A stretch of 64,000 nucleotides of DNA from Diadema setosum (GCF_964275005.1 NC_092695.1:8948197-9012196); one strand, 5' to 3'; shown: positions 33,423-47,200, counted from the first letter of the stretch. Made by a program: numbers and translations. Notes: a model not told the origin generated them from the sequence alone.

Positions 33423-34864
33423 AAGTCCTTTGAGAGGATAAGACTGGAGCACGGTCGCAGGACCCTGAGGAGCAAACGACGTTTAATCGTTATTCTACAT
33501 TTTGAGTCTTAAATGTAACATTTAACAAAGGGTCGGAGGAGTGGCAAGATTTAAAATGTTGATTCACCATTTCATCTTTTAAGAGTGTAACTTTACCATG
33601 CAAACAGATGGTGTGATCTTACCGTAACCTTACTGGCAAGACGTGCAACTGTGCATCATCTTTCGCTTATTATTAACTCGAGGGAAATGTAGGCCCTAAC
33701 GTATGCAATGCATGTTATACTAATTCTGCCAAGGCAAATATAGTGTTTAGCTTTTTTCCCCGAGAAGTTCAGCTTTTGAATTACATTCGTTAATTTTTAA
33801 CGGCATCACTGCCAGTTTGACAGGAGGGGCCATTCATGTCCTTCCGACTTCGTTCTAGTACCATCAAGTGGTAATTAAATCAAAGCTTACTTTAATACTG
33901 ACAACAAAATGAGTTAAGAATGCGGAAATTGCACTCTTCTTCAGAGAGGGAGAGAGAGAAAAAAAAGAACATTAGCCATTAGGCCCTACTAATGCACCTT
34001 CGATGGAGCCCCCCCCCCCCCCCCCGGTTCCGCCCGCGGTCCCTATACTGCATGAGTAAAGTTTTTTTCTTTTTCTTTTCTTTTCTTTTTTTTTTTCACA
34101 GACCAAAGGGCGCTCTGCACTCAGGTCATCTGTTTTCCCCCTGGTTATGACCTTGATCGACTTTATCGTCTGCCAGAGTAAATATTGCCAGTGACCAAGG
34201 TTTATATTAAGCAGTGTTAAGAGAATTTTTACCTGTGGACATACACGTGTTGTGAGACTTATATTATATTCGTATGAAGCACGATGATTCGAGCGTAAAG
34301 TAGTAAAGTAGACACAATTATCATTCGAAATCTACATAATTATGTTGACTTTTGAACAAATAAATCATAATATAAATGTAGACCCCACGCTGTAGGGTTA
34401 GGGTAAAGTGGGGTAACTGGAACACTGGGATAAGTGGAACACACACTTGAAGGATTATGGGTACGTACATTGTTTAGGAGAAAACATGAGTGGAGTACAA
34501 GTTTTTTACGAACAAACAATTACGTAGAAACATAATGGATGCCTTCATTGTGACAAAAATTAGAATTATCAGAGCTAAAATCGTCAAAAATCCTGAACAT
34601 CCCACAGCCTCACTCCAAGATTTTGCGTCGTAACTATTTTATAAACAACAGTGGATAAGACGTGGTAGTGTTTGGTGTCCTATTTGATTAAAAAAGCGTA
34701 TGTGTCGTGATTAAAAGATTGTACAACAGGTACTCAAGTAACTATAGACGTTCAACAACACGTAAGTAGATTTTTTCTTTCTTTATCTTTTAGTTTAATA
34801 CCGGGCATTTTCTCCTCAGATGAAATATTGATCGCCGGCGCGTTGAGAGCGACGTCATCATCGA

Positions 34865-35700
34865 GATGATAGAACTTTGAACTTTATTGTAAAACACACC
34901 TTTTGGCCCCAACTGGGCATAAAGGCTTAACATTGTATGAGATACAAAACATGAGTAACAATGAACAGATTTACAGAATGACAACATTTGTGAATAATAA
35001 AATTGGTACGGTACCGGTACAGTACTTGTGATAAACAGACATGTGAATCAGTAAATTGTATAAAAATGATGTTTGAGGAGAAAACACTAAAACTGTAGCT
35101 ATGATACTAGTATCCAATGTATGACATGTGACACGTGTTTGCTTCTCATTCTCTGTTGAGATAGTAGTCCACAACTTGCGTTCAATTACTACAATTAATA
35201 CTTTAAAAATGGTTCAAAGTAATAATAGCTACAACTCGAGCTCAAACTTTCAAATTCAAATCACTGAATGCCAACATTATTTTACAAAAATTAACACTGT
35301 AATTAAGATTATTTGATTTCCTATTGGCTTAAAAATAAAGTTTACATACACTTGAACAATATAGATTAAGCATTTTCTTGTAACTTAATCATCATTAAAC
35401 CATTATTAATTATACAGTAATTTTAAAAAATACAATAGAAAAGAATAGTTGTCTTAATAACAAGGGGACCACTACCAAGCTGGCAGGGGAGGGGTTGGTG
35501 GTGGGGCAGATGAGTGGAGAGGTATCAGCTATTACTAAATGTAGTTGGGTGAATCAATGTATACAAAATGATGCAGTTATGGGGAGGGCACTATATTCTG
35601 GTGGTCGGGGGGCGGGGAATGTCTAGGGCGGCGTTGAGGATCTGAACTTTGCTGCAATAGCCTCAATCCTTTTACAAAGATTTAGCAATTTCACCTTACT
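34865..35700 (-). repeat. Possible LINE 3' tail and unassigned sequence
   Basis: On the minus strand, TTTTACAATAAAGTTCAAAG at about 34871-34892 looks like a LINE 3' end with a short repeated tail. No associated reverse-transcriptase sequence is visible, so this is tentative. Confidence 0.3.
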
Positions 35701-35724
35701 TTTACAGTTAAATAGTTTTTCCAT

Positions 35725-36483
35725 TTTTGTCGAGCCCACCGGAAGCGAGGGGAGACTACAGGATCGCCTGCGGCGTCTGTCCGTCCGTCGTCCGTCCGTC
35801 GTCCGTCCGTCCGTCGTCTGTCCGTAACGCTACAAAAACTTCAATAACTCTTTACTCTGGGCTTCAATTGCAATCAAACTTCGAAGGAAGAGGGGTCATA
35901 CAAAGCTTAACATTTTACCATATATGAAGGTCACCTCAAGGTCAAAGCTCACAGGCAGGGGTCAATGAACTTTAGGGCCCATTGTTAAGTTTTTATGGCG
36001 CGTTTCTATTATGGGTCATAGCTTTTGATCCATAACTCCATTTGTGACCAAACTTGGATGGTAGATGTCCCTTGGGGAGTGGATGGTCACCACAAGGTCA
36101 ATGGTCACAAGCATGTGTCAACGAACTTTTAGAGCCCAGGTTTTTATGGCGCGTTTCTATTATGAGTCATAACTTTTGATCCATAGGTCCGTTTGTGACT
36201 TAACTTGGATGATAGATGTCCCTTGGGGAGTGGATGATCACCACAAGGTCAAAGGTCACAAGCAGGGGTCAATGAACTTTTAGAGCCCAATGTTAAGTTT
36301 TTATGGCGCATTTCTATTATGGGTCATAGCTTTTGATCCATATAGGTCCGTTTGTGACCAAACTTGGATGGTAGATGTCCCCTGGGGAGTGGATGGTCGC
36401 CACAAGGTCAAAGGTCACAGGAAGGGGTCAACGAACTTTAAGGGTCCAATGTTAAGTTTTTATGGCACGTTTCTTTTTTTGCC
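35725..36483 (+). mobile_element. HINE/pearl-like element, second family, truncated
   Basis: It starts GTCGAGCCCACCGGAAGCGA, then a (GTCCGTCC/GTC)n tract at 35775-35827. About three tandem core units of ~150 bp follow, repeating TTTTATGGCGCGTTTCTATT and ACTTGGATGGTAGATGTCCC and each carrying GGTCAAAGGTCACA. The end is cut at CGTTTCT by the minus-strand LINE. The architecture matches the first family although the sequence differs. Confidence 0.72.
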
Positions 36484-39400
36484 ATAATTTTTACCCTTTA
36501 AATCTCTTTTTATCAGTTATATCCCATTCGCGTACAATTTCTTGTATACGCGAATGGGCGAGACACATGGCACTTGCCTTGTATGGATATTTGGATTTCC
36601 TATAATAGTGTCTAGGCAACAAAGCTTGTCTCAGAGTATCAAATGAACTACATTTAAATAACACATGGAATTCATCACCGATTTTGTTCGAGTTACACAG
36701 TGGACATATCCTATCATCATAATTGATATTGCTGTACTTCCCTACTACTACTGGGAGTTTAGAGTTAGCTAAACGGAATTTAGTCAAAATAGTATGGCAT
36801 ATTTGCGAGGGAGGGTCAGGAGAACGGGTTCGAACATAAATTTACATGTAAAAGTGTGATAATTGATACAGGAATCACTGTCATTAATATAGTACTAGAC
36901 CAATTAGTTTGAACAAATTGATCGATCAATCTCTGTTTTACTTTTTTTTTTAACCATACAATGAGTGGCTACATGTTAGAGCTAACTAAATATCACTAAA
37001 CCAACAATTGTTCAACACATTTTCAACAGCAATTAACCATTGTAATTGGAGGTTTTGAGCTTTTTGCACATTAAAAGAAGACAATACATAATGTAAGCAA
37101 TAGAATAGTTATCTTTCTAAATTAGTTTGGACCAGAAACTAACCATCTTACATTTGACATAATTCATAATTGGATGTCGTCCAAGTTCACCGAGGATCAT
37201 ATAAGTTGGAGTTGATTGTTTACAATTAAGAATTAAAAAACTTTAAATGCATTTTTTTCAGCCAAAGCACACTGAGAGTAGCCCCATATTTCACAGCCAT
37301 AAGTCACAATGGGGAGGACCAGGCAGTCAAATAACTTTAGTTGGATATCAATGGGTAAATTAAGTCTTCTACATTTAGAAATTAGAGAATACATTGCTTT
37401 GCTAGCCTGATCATATAATTTTTTTCTCAGCCTTAATAAACCTTCCATTGTAATTGAAACATATACCCAAATATGTATATTCATATACTACTTCCAAGTT
37501 CGAACTTCCTATGAAAGGTGGGAATATTTCTAATTTTACCCTTTGAGAAAATAACAATTTTAGTTTTAGAAACATTAATAGACTGTTCTTTATCAATACA
37601 GTAAGTGTGTAAAGAGTCTAGAGCACATTGTAAATCATCCTTACATTCAGCCATTATGACAGTGTAATCGGTGTATAGTAGTGTAATCAAATTACAATAT
37701 GTAACTGCATCTTCAGTCTGCAATAATTCATATGACAGCTCCGATATTGATTTCAGACCATTACACTTTTTCAGTAATTCCCTTTCTAAATCGTTTAAAC
37801 ACAGAGCAAATAAGAGAGGCGAGAGATTGTCGCCTTGTCTTACACCAATAAGAGAAGGAAACAATTGAGAGTTGGCCACAATGTGATTTTACACATGACT
37901 TAGCACTCTTATACAAATTAACAATAATAATATTATTTAACACTCTCCCATCGATCCCAAGAGCAATAAGTGATTTCCAAAGTTTGATTCTATTGATTGA
38001 ATCAAAGGCTTTACTGTAGTCTATAAATGCACAAAAAAGTGTTTTTCTGGCGGCTCAAATAGATATCTACAATTGTCTTAAATGTAAAAATGTGATCTTA
38101 TGTAGAATAATTTTGTCTGAAACCAGCTCGCTCACTCTGTCTTCCAAGAGCCCCAGATGTTTCTAAAAACTTTGTAACCCTATTGTTAAGCAGCAACGTA
38201 AAAAAGTTTCCTTATGCAACTTAATACTGATATACCTCTATTGAGAGGGGGAGCCTCTTTTAAATACTGGGCAAATAACACTAACAGACCATTCATCTGG
38301 GATGTAACCAGTCGTTAAAATATTTTGTTAAGGTTTGAGCAATGTCATCTCTAGCATAAATGATAAATTCATTTAATATGGGATCAATGCCAGCTGCTTT
38401 ATTAAGTTTGAGTTGGTTAATCCTAGAGAGTACTTCCTGTTCAGTGAATTCCATATTAATACAATCATTTGTAATTTCCTGCTCACATTTAGGTAGAAAA
38501 TCATTAACAACTTTTAGTCCTGTAGGGTTATTTAAATCAATAAAATGCTGAGAAAGAGCATCAAAGTCAACTAAATTTTTAACATTTGTGTGGGGGTCTT
38601 TCAGTAACTTCCAAAATTCTTGGGGATTCTTTGTTTCAAGGTGCCGCAATTTTTTAACAAAACGTTTTTCATACAAGGACTTGGCTCTTTTGGGGGTTAT
38701 ACGACTTTCCAGCTATATTCATTTCATGAAAATTCCTAGTTGTCTTGTTATTCCTGTATCTTACCTTGGCATGGTTAAATTCTCTTATTGCATTTATCAT
38801 CAAACCAATTTTTTGGAGTGTTTCATTTCTTTTTCCAAAACTTGCCTATTCCTCTATTTAAAAGAACCAAGTGAAACAGCAGGTGCTTTAAGTATGTCAT
38901 TTAATTCAGAGTTTAAAGGGACTGTACAGTACTGGTTGAGGAGGGGATTCATGTTTTGAACATTCTTAAGTGAGATAATGAGAAACCTCTTATGAAATAT
39001 GAAAGAGCATGTAATTTTAAGAAGGATTCAACGTTTATTTGATGAAAATTGGTTTTCAAATGGCTGAATTATCCAACAAAGTTATAATAATAATTAAAAG
39101 GCGACATGCCACAACTTTATTAGGATCTCTTTGTTTCACCTTGTTTTTGGATATCTCAGCCATTTCAAAACCGATTTTCATCAAATAAACTTTTGATACC
39201 CCTTAGAATTGCATGCTCTTTGACATCTCATAGAGTGGTTTCTGAATATCTCGCAAAACGTAAAAAGCTAAATCCTCACCTCGACCAGAACTGTACACAC
39301 CCTTAAAATTGTCAATAATGCTCAGATCTACCGATTTAAAACCTATCAAATATTGGTCAAGGTTTCGATTAACCGTCGCAATTTGACCTCTGTTCAGCGC

Positions 39401-39860
39401 ATCTTGATGAGGGATTTGCATTGAGGAGTTCCATAAGGGTCTTGAGAATATAGCAGATGTCTCGCTGAGGTCTATTGGTACATGGTTATCTGCACTTTTT
39501 ACTATAGAGTTGTTGTTACATAAACTGAGTAATATAGCATTATGAACATCAGATAATGTCACATCAAAATCTGCGATTTCAAATTTAGAAACGAATGGAA
39601 TAATTTCGGGAGACATAATAAAATAATCAACAACACTATTGTTATTACATGTTGGTTTACCATAATATCGATCCAGGCCAAGCCTTCCATTTGCAATATA
39701 CAGATCAAGATTTTTACGTAACTGAATCAATCTAAAACCATAATTATTAGTGGCATTATGCGAGGAGTTACGATTTAAAGGGAATCCCAATTGATCAATT
39801 GTATCTGCATCAATAATTTGCTTAATGAGTTTTTGATCTTGTCCCATAATTGAGAGCTTC
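36484..39860 (-). mobile_element. 5'-truncated, decayed LINE
   Basis: On the minus strand, an AP-endonuclease tail (39847-39305: NGRLGLDRYYGKPTCNNNSV, SDVHN) is followed by reverse-transcriptase pieces. These are LKLNKAAGIDP (38500-38300), FIDYSKAFDSINR (~38020), GVRQGDNLSPLLFALCLNDL (~37830), an altered catalytic box LLYTDYTVIM where YADD is expected (~37680), LVLPIVTYGCEIWG (~37290), and a C-terminal CPLCNSNKIGDEFHVLFKC zinc-knuckle-like region (~36700). Several frameshifts separate the pieces, so it is dead. An A-rich tail occurs at about 36484. A MITE interrupts it at 38917-39304. The clade is not assigned. Confidence 0.85.
38917..39304. mobile_element. MITE inserted in the minus-strand LINE
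   Basis: The left end GGGACTGTACAGTACTGGTT (continuing GAGG) mirrors the right end CCTCACCTCGACCAGAACTG (continuing TACACACCC). TTAAA lies on both flanks. The LINE reading is broken exactly here and resumes on the other side (endonuclease tail to 39305, linker from about 38916). The interior also has a large inverted repeat, TTTGATGAAAATTGGTTTTC against GAAAACCGATTTTCATCAAA-like sequence. Confidence 0.75.
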
Positions 39861-40945
39861 CTGTCAGTGCTTTGTTTTATTCAGACTCATTTTGAGGCTT
39901 ATTTTTCTTCAAAATATATCATTGACAAGTTTACAGGTCCGAAAACTCCTGAAAAGAATCGTTCTAGTCTTTAGAAGATTATTTCTTAAGTAAAAATTAT
40001 AATTTTGTGGACTAAATTACTCATAGAAATTGCATCTTGTGCCCTGTATAAGACCATGACGTCAGGGCGGTGAATTTGAAAATCGAAATGATGCACACGC
40101 TACTGAAAATTGGTTTTAAAATTATCTATCGTGTTTATGGTGCTTTTTTCACCAGAACTTCTTGCAGGGAACTATTTATTTAATTAACTATCAAAATTAG
40201 GGGAGAAAAATGTTACATTCCATCAATTGCAGCATTAAAGCATTTCCTGTTCCACTAACCCCATGGAGTTGGGGTAAGTGGAACGCATGTATTAATGAAT
40301 GGACGGCTTGGTGACTTTATCAGTTCTGCGTACTTTCACCTTTCTCATTTTGTGTAGACAATCCTATGCGTACAGTGCTGTTCCACTTACCCCAGTATGT
40401 CGGGGCAAGTGGAACAATGGAGTAGTTATGACTTAAGTGTAATCTTGAACTTAATTATGAATAATATTTACCCAAAACAATATCACATATTTGTATTGTG
40501 TTAATGGTCAAACTGTGATGTTTGAATATTTCTTGGCGCGTTTTATTATTTTTTTTTTGTTGTTGTGATTTACGAATAAAGGCTTAAGTGTTCCACTTAC
40601 CCCACTTTACCCTAAGACTAGAATAAAAATCCGTTGAATCTTTAGTAAAAAAAAAAAAAAATGGAGAATGACGCAGTCTTGGTTAAATCATTCTTTGAAA
40701 GGATGTTGAACCTTTTCTCGGCACTATAATAGCACACAAAGGGTCAAAACACTCTACCTACCGTTAGAGACAGAAACGTTGAACTTGCCTTTAAGGCATA
40801 CTTCTGATAGGCTGGTCGTGAAACATCGGACATTGATCCTTATTATGGGCTTATCTATATTTTCGACCGATATTGAGCTAAGGAGACCCTTATTTGTATA
40901 GATAACTTGATAACAAAGAGCACAGTGCGTTTCAGCTTAGCATAT

Positions 40946-40990
40946 TTTATGTATATAAAACACATAATTTTCTGTAGCTCGTCAGAGAAA
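40946..40990 (+). promoter_or_regulatory. TATA-box promoter of the Reeler gene
   Basis: TATATAAAA at 40952-40960 lies 54 bp before the start codon at 41014, which gives room for a transcription start near 40985 and a ~30-nt 5' UTR. The call is positional and has not been tested. Confidence 0.65.
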
Positions 40991-41013
40991 GAGAGAAAGA
41001 GAGCGAAAGCAAG

Positions 41014-41227
41014 ATGAACACGTTGATCATCCTCGTCGTAGCCATCGTCGGGATCGCCGATGTACAAGGATACGGACTTGGGGCCCCACCTGCGGCTTGT
41101 GCAGGCGCCAAACCGATACATACAAACCAAACATCACAGGAAAGAATACAACCCCTCCCAGCAGATGAAAATCCGTTCCGATTTCTAGCGAGCGCCACAG
41201 AATACACACCCGGGGAGACGTTGACCA
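41014..41227 (+). CDS. Reeler gene exon 1 (signal peptide, domain start)
   Basis: The exon starts at ATG 41014 and ends before donor GTAAGT (phase 1). It encodes the secretory signal and the first Reeler strand up to GETLT. Confidence 0.9.
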
Positions 41228-42659
41228 GTAAGTACCACAAAAGAGCGCGACAATCTTTTCTTTTTTTTTATTGTGACCCCCCCCCCCCCGCCGCTTTTAA
41301 ACCACCCCATATTACAGGCACCAGCTGCCCCATCAAATTTTCAGATTACATGTATGTCCATTTGCATTATATTGCACACTTTCAGAAATGAAAAAGGAAT
41401 TGCGACAAAGCGTAGTCTTATACAATACAAAATACTTCAATTAAGAAATGCGAAATTCTGAAAATATAGGACATACCTTTTCCTTCCGTGCAGAACACAA
41501 ACCAAATAATTATTATGTACGACGTACAGAGTCTTCGCAAAACGTGGTATCTTTTTAAACTCGTGTAGTTGGTTATCAATTTGTTATTCTTTCTCTGTGT
41601 CATGATTCAATGCATCCCAAAATTACCATAGACAGTCTCGTAAAGAATGTTCCAACTCGAATTGCCATGATAGTCATCAGAACGCATTAAAATAACGTAG
41701 CAGTCATCATAACATTATACAACATAATGATGCACAGGACAGAGTGGATAGGTGAGAATTGGATGCACGAGTTTCACTTTGGAACTGTTTGAACCCACAA
41801 GCGCAGTGAGTGGGTTTTAGACTGTTCCGAAGTTAAACGAGAGCATCCAATTCTCATTGATCCACGAAACAGGCTATAGGCCTATATAGTGCATCATTCG
41901 TTTTATCAAAATAATGATGGGCCATAAATACATGAAATTCAACTTTTTGCCCTATCATGCGTCCGATACACTTACTGCATGTAGAAGACTTGAGCCATGC
42001 GTTCGGATTTTACCGGACGCATGGCTCAAGTGGATCAGTAAAAATCAATGCATGTTATAAAATGGGCTTTAGAATCTCTGCAATTTGATTGGTCAATTGC
42101 CATGCATTGATTTTAACTGATCCACACTGAGCCATGCGTCCGGTAAAATCCGAACGCATGGCTCAAGTCTTGTATAGTGTTGTAGGTGTACCGGACACAT
42201 GATGGGGAAAATGGTTGTATTTCATGAATTTACGGGCCCATTTTATAACACAAATGATGCACAGGCCTATTTCGTGGATTAGTGAGAATCGGATGCTCTC
42301 GTTTTAACTTTGGAACAGTCTAAAACCCATGCACTCGCATGTGCTCGTGGGTTTAAACAGTCCAAAGTTAAACTTCACCGATCCACTCTGTCCTGATTGA
42401 CCAATCAGACTGCAGAGATTCTAAAGCCCATTTTATAAACATGTATATACAATGATGTGACAGTCATAACGTATTCATTTGTTTGAACAATCATACATCG
42501 TTCTTCACTCTGTAGTTTATTACTTCTTGCGAGTGTAGAGTTTTTATCCTGAAAAACATTCTCTGTAATTCCAAATAGGAGGAAATTCGAATCTCCTCTA
42601 ATGTCTAAAATAAATATGTATTATTATGCATATATATATGTATATATATATATATATGC

Positions 42660-42702
<43 letters not shown>

Positions 42703-44184
42703 TATTATTTATGGCCCTGATCAACTGAAAGAAGCAGTTCCGTGCAAAGTCTCAGGCTTGATACCAGTTTTTGTTTCTCTTTATTCGCCCGTTGGGGCCA
42801 CTAAGATCCTAGAATCTGAAATTTTGGTGGTCCGAATATGAAATAAAGTGGCCCGAAACAAAAGGAAACATAAAGTCAATTTTGAATTGTACGTTTCCGA
42901 TCGGGCCATTACTGGATGAGATGACCTTTTTGGAAATTGGTGGCCCGACATCATCTTTTAGTGGCCCTGGGCCACCGCTAATATAGGGCTCTTTACTCTA
43001 GAATATATTCCTATGAACATGCATCAATAATAGTAAATGGCAAACCTTTTGATCGAAGTGCATACGAATATCAAACGAAATAGGTCCATAGTGTAAATGA
43101 GAATATAGGCCTAGACATACTTTGCTCAATATTATCTGTACAGTGGTATATAGCCGACTTTTTCTACTTTACTCAAGATTGTATTCTCAAGTACACACAC
43201 ACACACACTTTTCTTCTCCACTTCCTCTTTTTTTCTTTTTTTCTTTTTTCTGTTTTTTTTTTTTTTGCTTTTTCATACGTTGTGTCATGGTCGACAGACG
43301 AATTCTATATGATACTGGACAGTTCATTGGTTGATTAAACTGTTACTCTCAAATTTAGCATTCATGCAGCCGTAATGATTATGTGTTATCTTTGTGTTTA
43401 TGGCGCTGACATACATTGCATATATCGTTACTTGTAAATACCTTTGCAAAATATTGCAAATAATGTTTCGTTTAACGTATAAACTCGTTGATTTCCCTAA
43501 TGCCCGTGGGCCCCAGTGCATAAGAAGGGATAACATGGGATTGTTGTATTAAGTGGGCCATCTGAGTTTAAGAAAGACCCAGGTTCATGATTTTGGTGAG
43601 AGAACGTTTCGAAAAAACTAAACCACACAAACAGAAAACATCCTGATGTTTTGAATTTTTAGTCCAGAGAGAATGTTATCGTAGGGCCTATTGAATGTCA
43701 AACAATCATTTTATTTTGAGTGATTATGAATACCGGTATTTGAAATATTTCGTCTGGCTCTCCAAAGATGAAAGCCAATTTGGACTTGGGCAGTTGTTAG
43801 GCCTACATGTACATTTAAGTATTCTATCGTCATTGTCCTTGTTCTTGTCAGTCTCTATTGAAGGGACAGACGGCGCCGAAGTCCACGGGTTCTTCCTACA
43901 GGCGCGTGGCGTGGACTCGAACACCTCGTATGGTAGTTTTGTAGACCCTTTGCCCACCAAGTCCCAGTTGCGTCCCTGCCAGGGAACGGCGGATGCCGTC
44001 ACCCACACGGATCCCTCGGCGAAGGGCAGCCTGATAGAGTTCACGTGGCAAGCTCCGCCAGCAGAAACGGGCAGTATCAGATTCTTGTGAGTTGACTCCA
44101 GTGACATACTAGTACTAGTACTCGTCTTATGACTGACGCACATGAATGAGTAAGTTAAGTGCGCGCTCAGTTATTTTATTGGAA

Positions 44185-44215
<31 letters not shown>

Positions 44216-47200
44216 ACGGAGTTTGATAGTAAATCTTCTTTCTGGGATCTTTTAAAGATGAAAATGAGAAATTTTGCAATGAAATTTTCAAAGAAAAAAT
44301 CAAAGGAGAGAAGATTAAGTATACAACAATTAGAATATGAAATAGATATTTTGGAGAAAGATCTTCTGTCGTCTTCTGATAGTGGTGGAATTTTAAATGA
44401 TATAGAGAGCAAAAAAAAAAAAAAAACGGAATTGAAGAAATTGTATAATGTGTATACGGATGGATTAAAAGTTAGGTCAAGAGTGGTCTGGTATGAAGAG
44501 GGTGAACAGAATCAAGAGTATTTTGAGCAGTTGCTCAAGTCGAATAAACAGAAACGGTTATACGGGAAATGTGCGATGATAAGGGAGATGTGATTAAAGA
44601 GAAGGATGTAATAATGTTGATTGATTAGAAATTTTTATAGAAATCTGTATTCAGAAAATGAATTAGTGTGTGATGATTTTAGAGAAAGTGTATTTTGTAA
44701 AGATATTCCTCAATTAAGTGATGAAAGTAAGAGTTGTTGTGAAGGAAAAATTACTAAAGAAGAATGTTGGGAGTGTTTAAAAAGTCTGAAATTAAATAAA
44801 TCACCTGGGAATGATGGATTTACAGTTGAATTTTATCTTACATTTTGGCCACAAATAGAAATTTATTGGTTGAAGTTTTTAATGAAGCTTTTGAGAAAGG
44901 TTGTTTAGCAACGTCTCAAAAACAAGGTGTAATAACATTGATTGAAAAAGAGGGCAAAGATCCATTATTTATAAAGAATTATAGACCGATTACTTTGTTG
45001 AACACGGATTATAAGATGCTTTCCAAGATAATGGCAAAGCGAATAAAGGGAGTCTTATATGAGATTGTTCATTTGGATCAAGTTGGTTATAAAACAGGTA
45101 TACTGGTGAGGCTTTGCGTTTGATAGATGATATGATTTTTTTATTGTAATAATTATTGTGAAGAAGAGGCATATTGATAGTAGTTGATTTTGAAAAAGCG
45201 TTTGATTCAGTTTCGCACAAATTTTTATTTAAGGTGTTGGAATTATTTGGGTTTGGTGAGACGTTTTGTTCCTGGGTAAAAATCATGTATAATGGAATTA
45301 GTAGTTGTGTTATGAACGGAGGTGTTTCGACAGGTTATTTTGATATAAAGCGAGGGGTGTGGCAAGGCGACCCATTATCACCATATTTGTTTTTGTTGGT
45401 AATGGAAATTTTGGCGCAGGCGGTGAGAAGGGATAATGGGATTAGAGGTATTCAGTTTGAGAATTTTGAGGTTCGGCAAGTTTTATATGCTGATGACATG
45501 ACTTTATTAAGTTTAGACATAGGTCATCAATTATCAGAATACAGGAAATATTTAAGGATTTTTATGAATTATGTGGTTTGAAGGTAAATATTGATAAAAC
45601 AAAGGTAATGAGGATAGGGAAGAAAAAGGGAGGATATGAAAGGTTACCCATGGGCAATGCTGTAACTGAAATAAAGATTTTAGGAGTGTATTTTGCATTG
45701 GATATTAAGGTCAGAGAAGAATTTAATTATAAAGAGATATTGAGTAAGATTAAAAGACTTTTGGGATGGTGGAGACAAAGAGATTTGACTGTAATAGGAA
45801 AATATATTTGCTTAAAACATATGCTTTGTCTAAATTATATTATGTTTCTTCATCAACAGAGGTTCCAAAGTGGGTAGTGGCAGATATGTATAAAATTTGT
45901 TTTGAATTCATATGGAATGGTAAAGTTCGAATTAAAAGGGTTATTTGTTATCAGGATTATAGTGAGTGTGGCCTTAGAATGACAAATTTTGAATTATTTG
46001 TTAAGAGTCAAAGAATTATGTGGTTGAAGCGATTGTTATACGGTGAGAAGTTTATGGGATGGAAACTTTTTTTTTTATTATATTTTTAGGACTGTGGAAG
46101 GAAGATTCATATTTTTTGTGTAATTATGATATACGATTATTAAAGCTTAAAGTACCATTGTTTTATTTAGAAATTTTGAGGGCATGGCAAGAAATGGAGA
46201 ATAACCGGAATTATCAAGAAGGCAAGATTAATTGTGTAAAGGGAAAATGATTTTTTGTGAAAATTTGTATAGGAAGAATATTTATTTAGTAAAGCAAATT
46301 TTGGAAAATGATTGTATGAGATCAGCAGTACATTTTCATAGGTTAGGATTAGATAGTGAAAATATAGTTAAAGTTTGGAAAATAGGGGAGGTTGTTGTAA
46401 GAAGCCAGAAATTTGAGGGAAATATATATGATTTTTATTCTGTTGATAAAGAGGAATATAATATTTCTTTGAAAATTTTTGAAAATGTAATTTTATTGAA
46501 AGATGTTTCATTTAGAAAGGTGTATGAACTCTTTGTTACAAATTTACACTAATTGTATATTTTACGAATGAAAGATGGCCATAATGATTATTTGTTTTCG
46601 AAAAAGGAAATTACACATATATTTTAAGACCAAGAATGACAACACTTTTAACAAAACTTAGGGAATTTCAGTATAAATTATTACATGGAGTTGTTTATAC
46701 AAAGGAAAATCTTTTTGAGTTTGGTTTTGTCGCAAATAACCGGTGTTCTTTTTGTGAGCAATCGGTAGAAACATATAAACATTTGTTTTTGGATTGTGTG
46801 TATGTTAAGAATTTGTGGCAGAAAGTGATAGACAGGTTTGAGATGGCAGATCTTCGAAATATAGAGTGGAGAGGTGTTCATTTTGGTGTTATGGGAAGGG
46901 ATCCAAAAGTAAAATTTTATAGTACAATAATTTTCATTTTGAAATATATTATTTTTAGATTTGTGTCGGCGGGAAAAATTCCTACTTTTGAGGAAATTTG
47001 TAAAAGAATAATAAGTTTTCGGGATGAAGAAAAAGAAATTGCTTTAAAAAGAAATAAGTTGGGATTACATTTGCTGAAATGGGAAAATGTTTCTGTTTTT
47101 TTTTTTTTAGTACAGTGTAGTTATCAGTGGTGAAGGCAATATAATGTGTTATTGGCCGCGTGCGGGGAGGGGTAAATTTTTGTTGGCAGAAAGGTTACAG

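Larger units (their letters stand above)
34401..40612. mobile_element. 6.2-kb TA-flanked inverted-repeat element (host of nested insertions)
   Basis: The left end GGGTAAAGTGGGGTAACTGG (continuing AACAC) matches the reverse complement of the right end GTGTTCCACTTACCCCACTT (continuing TACCC) with one mismatch in 25. TA lies on both sides (34399-34400 and 40613-40614), as for Tc1/mariner-type elements. Two more GTTCCACTNACCCC palindromes occur near the right end (40249-40284 and 40380-40415). No transposase is recognisable. Much of its length is later insertions: a HINE-like repeat (35725-36483), a minus-strand LINE (36484-39860) and a MITE within that LINE. Confidence 0.72.
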
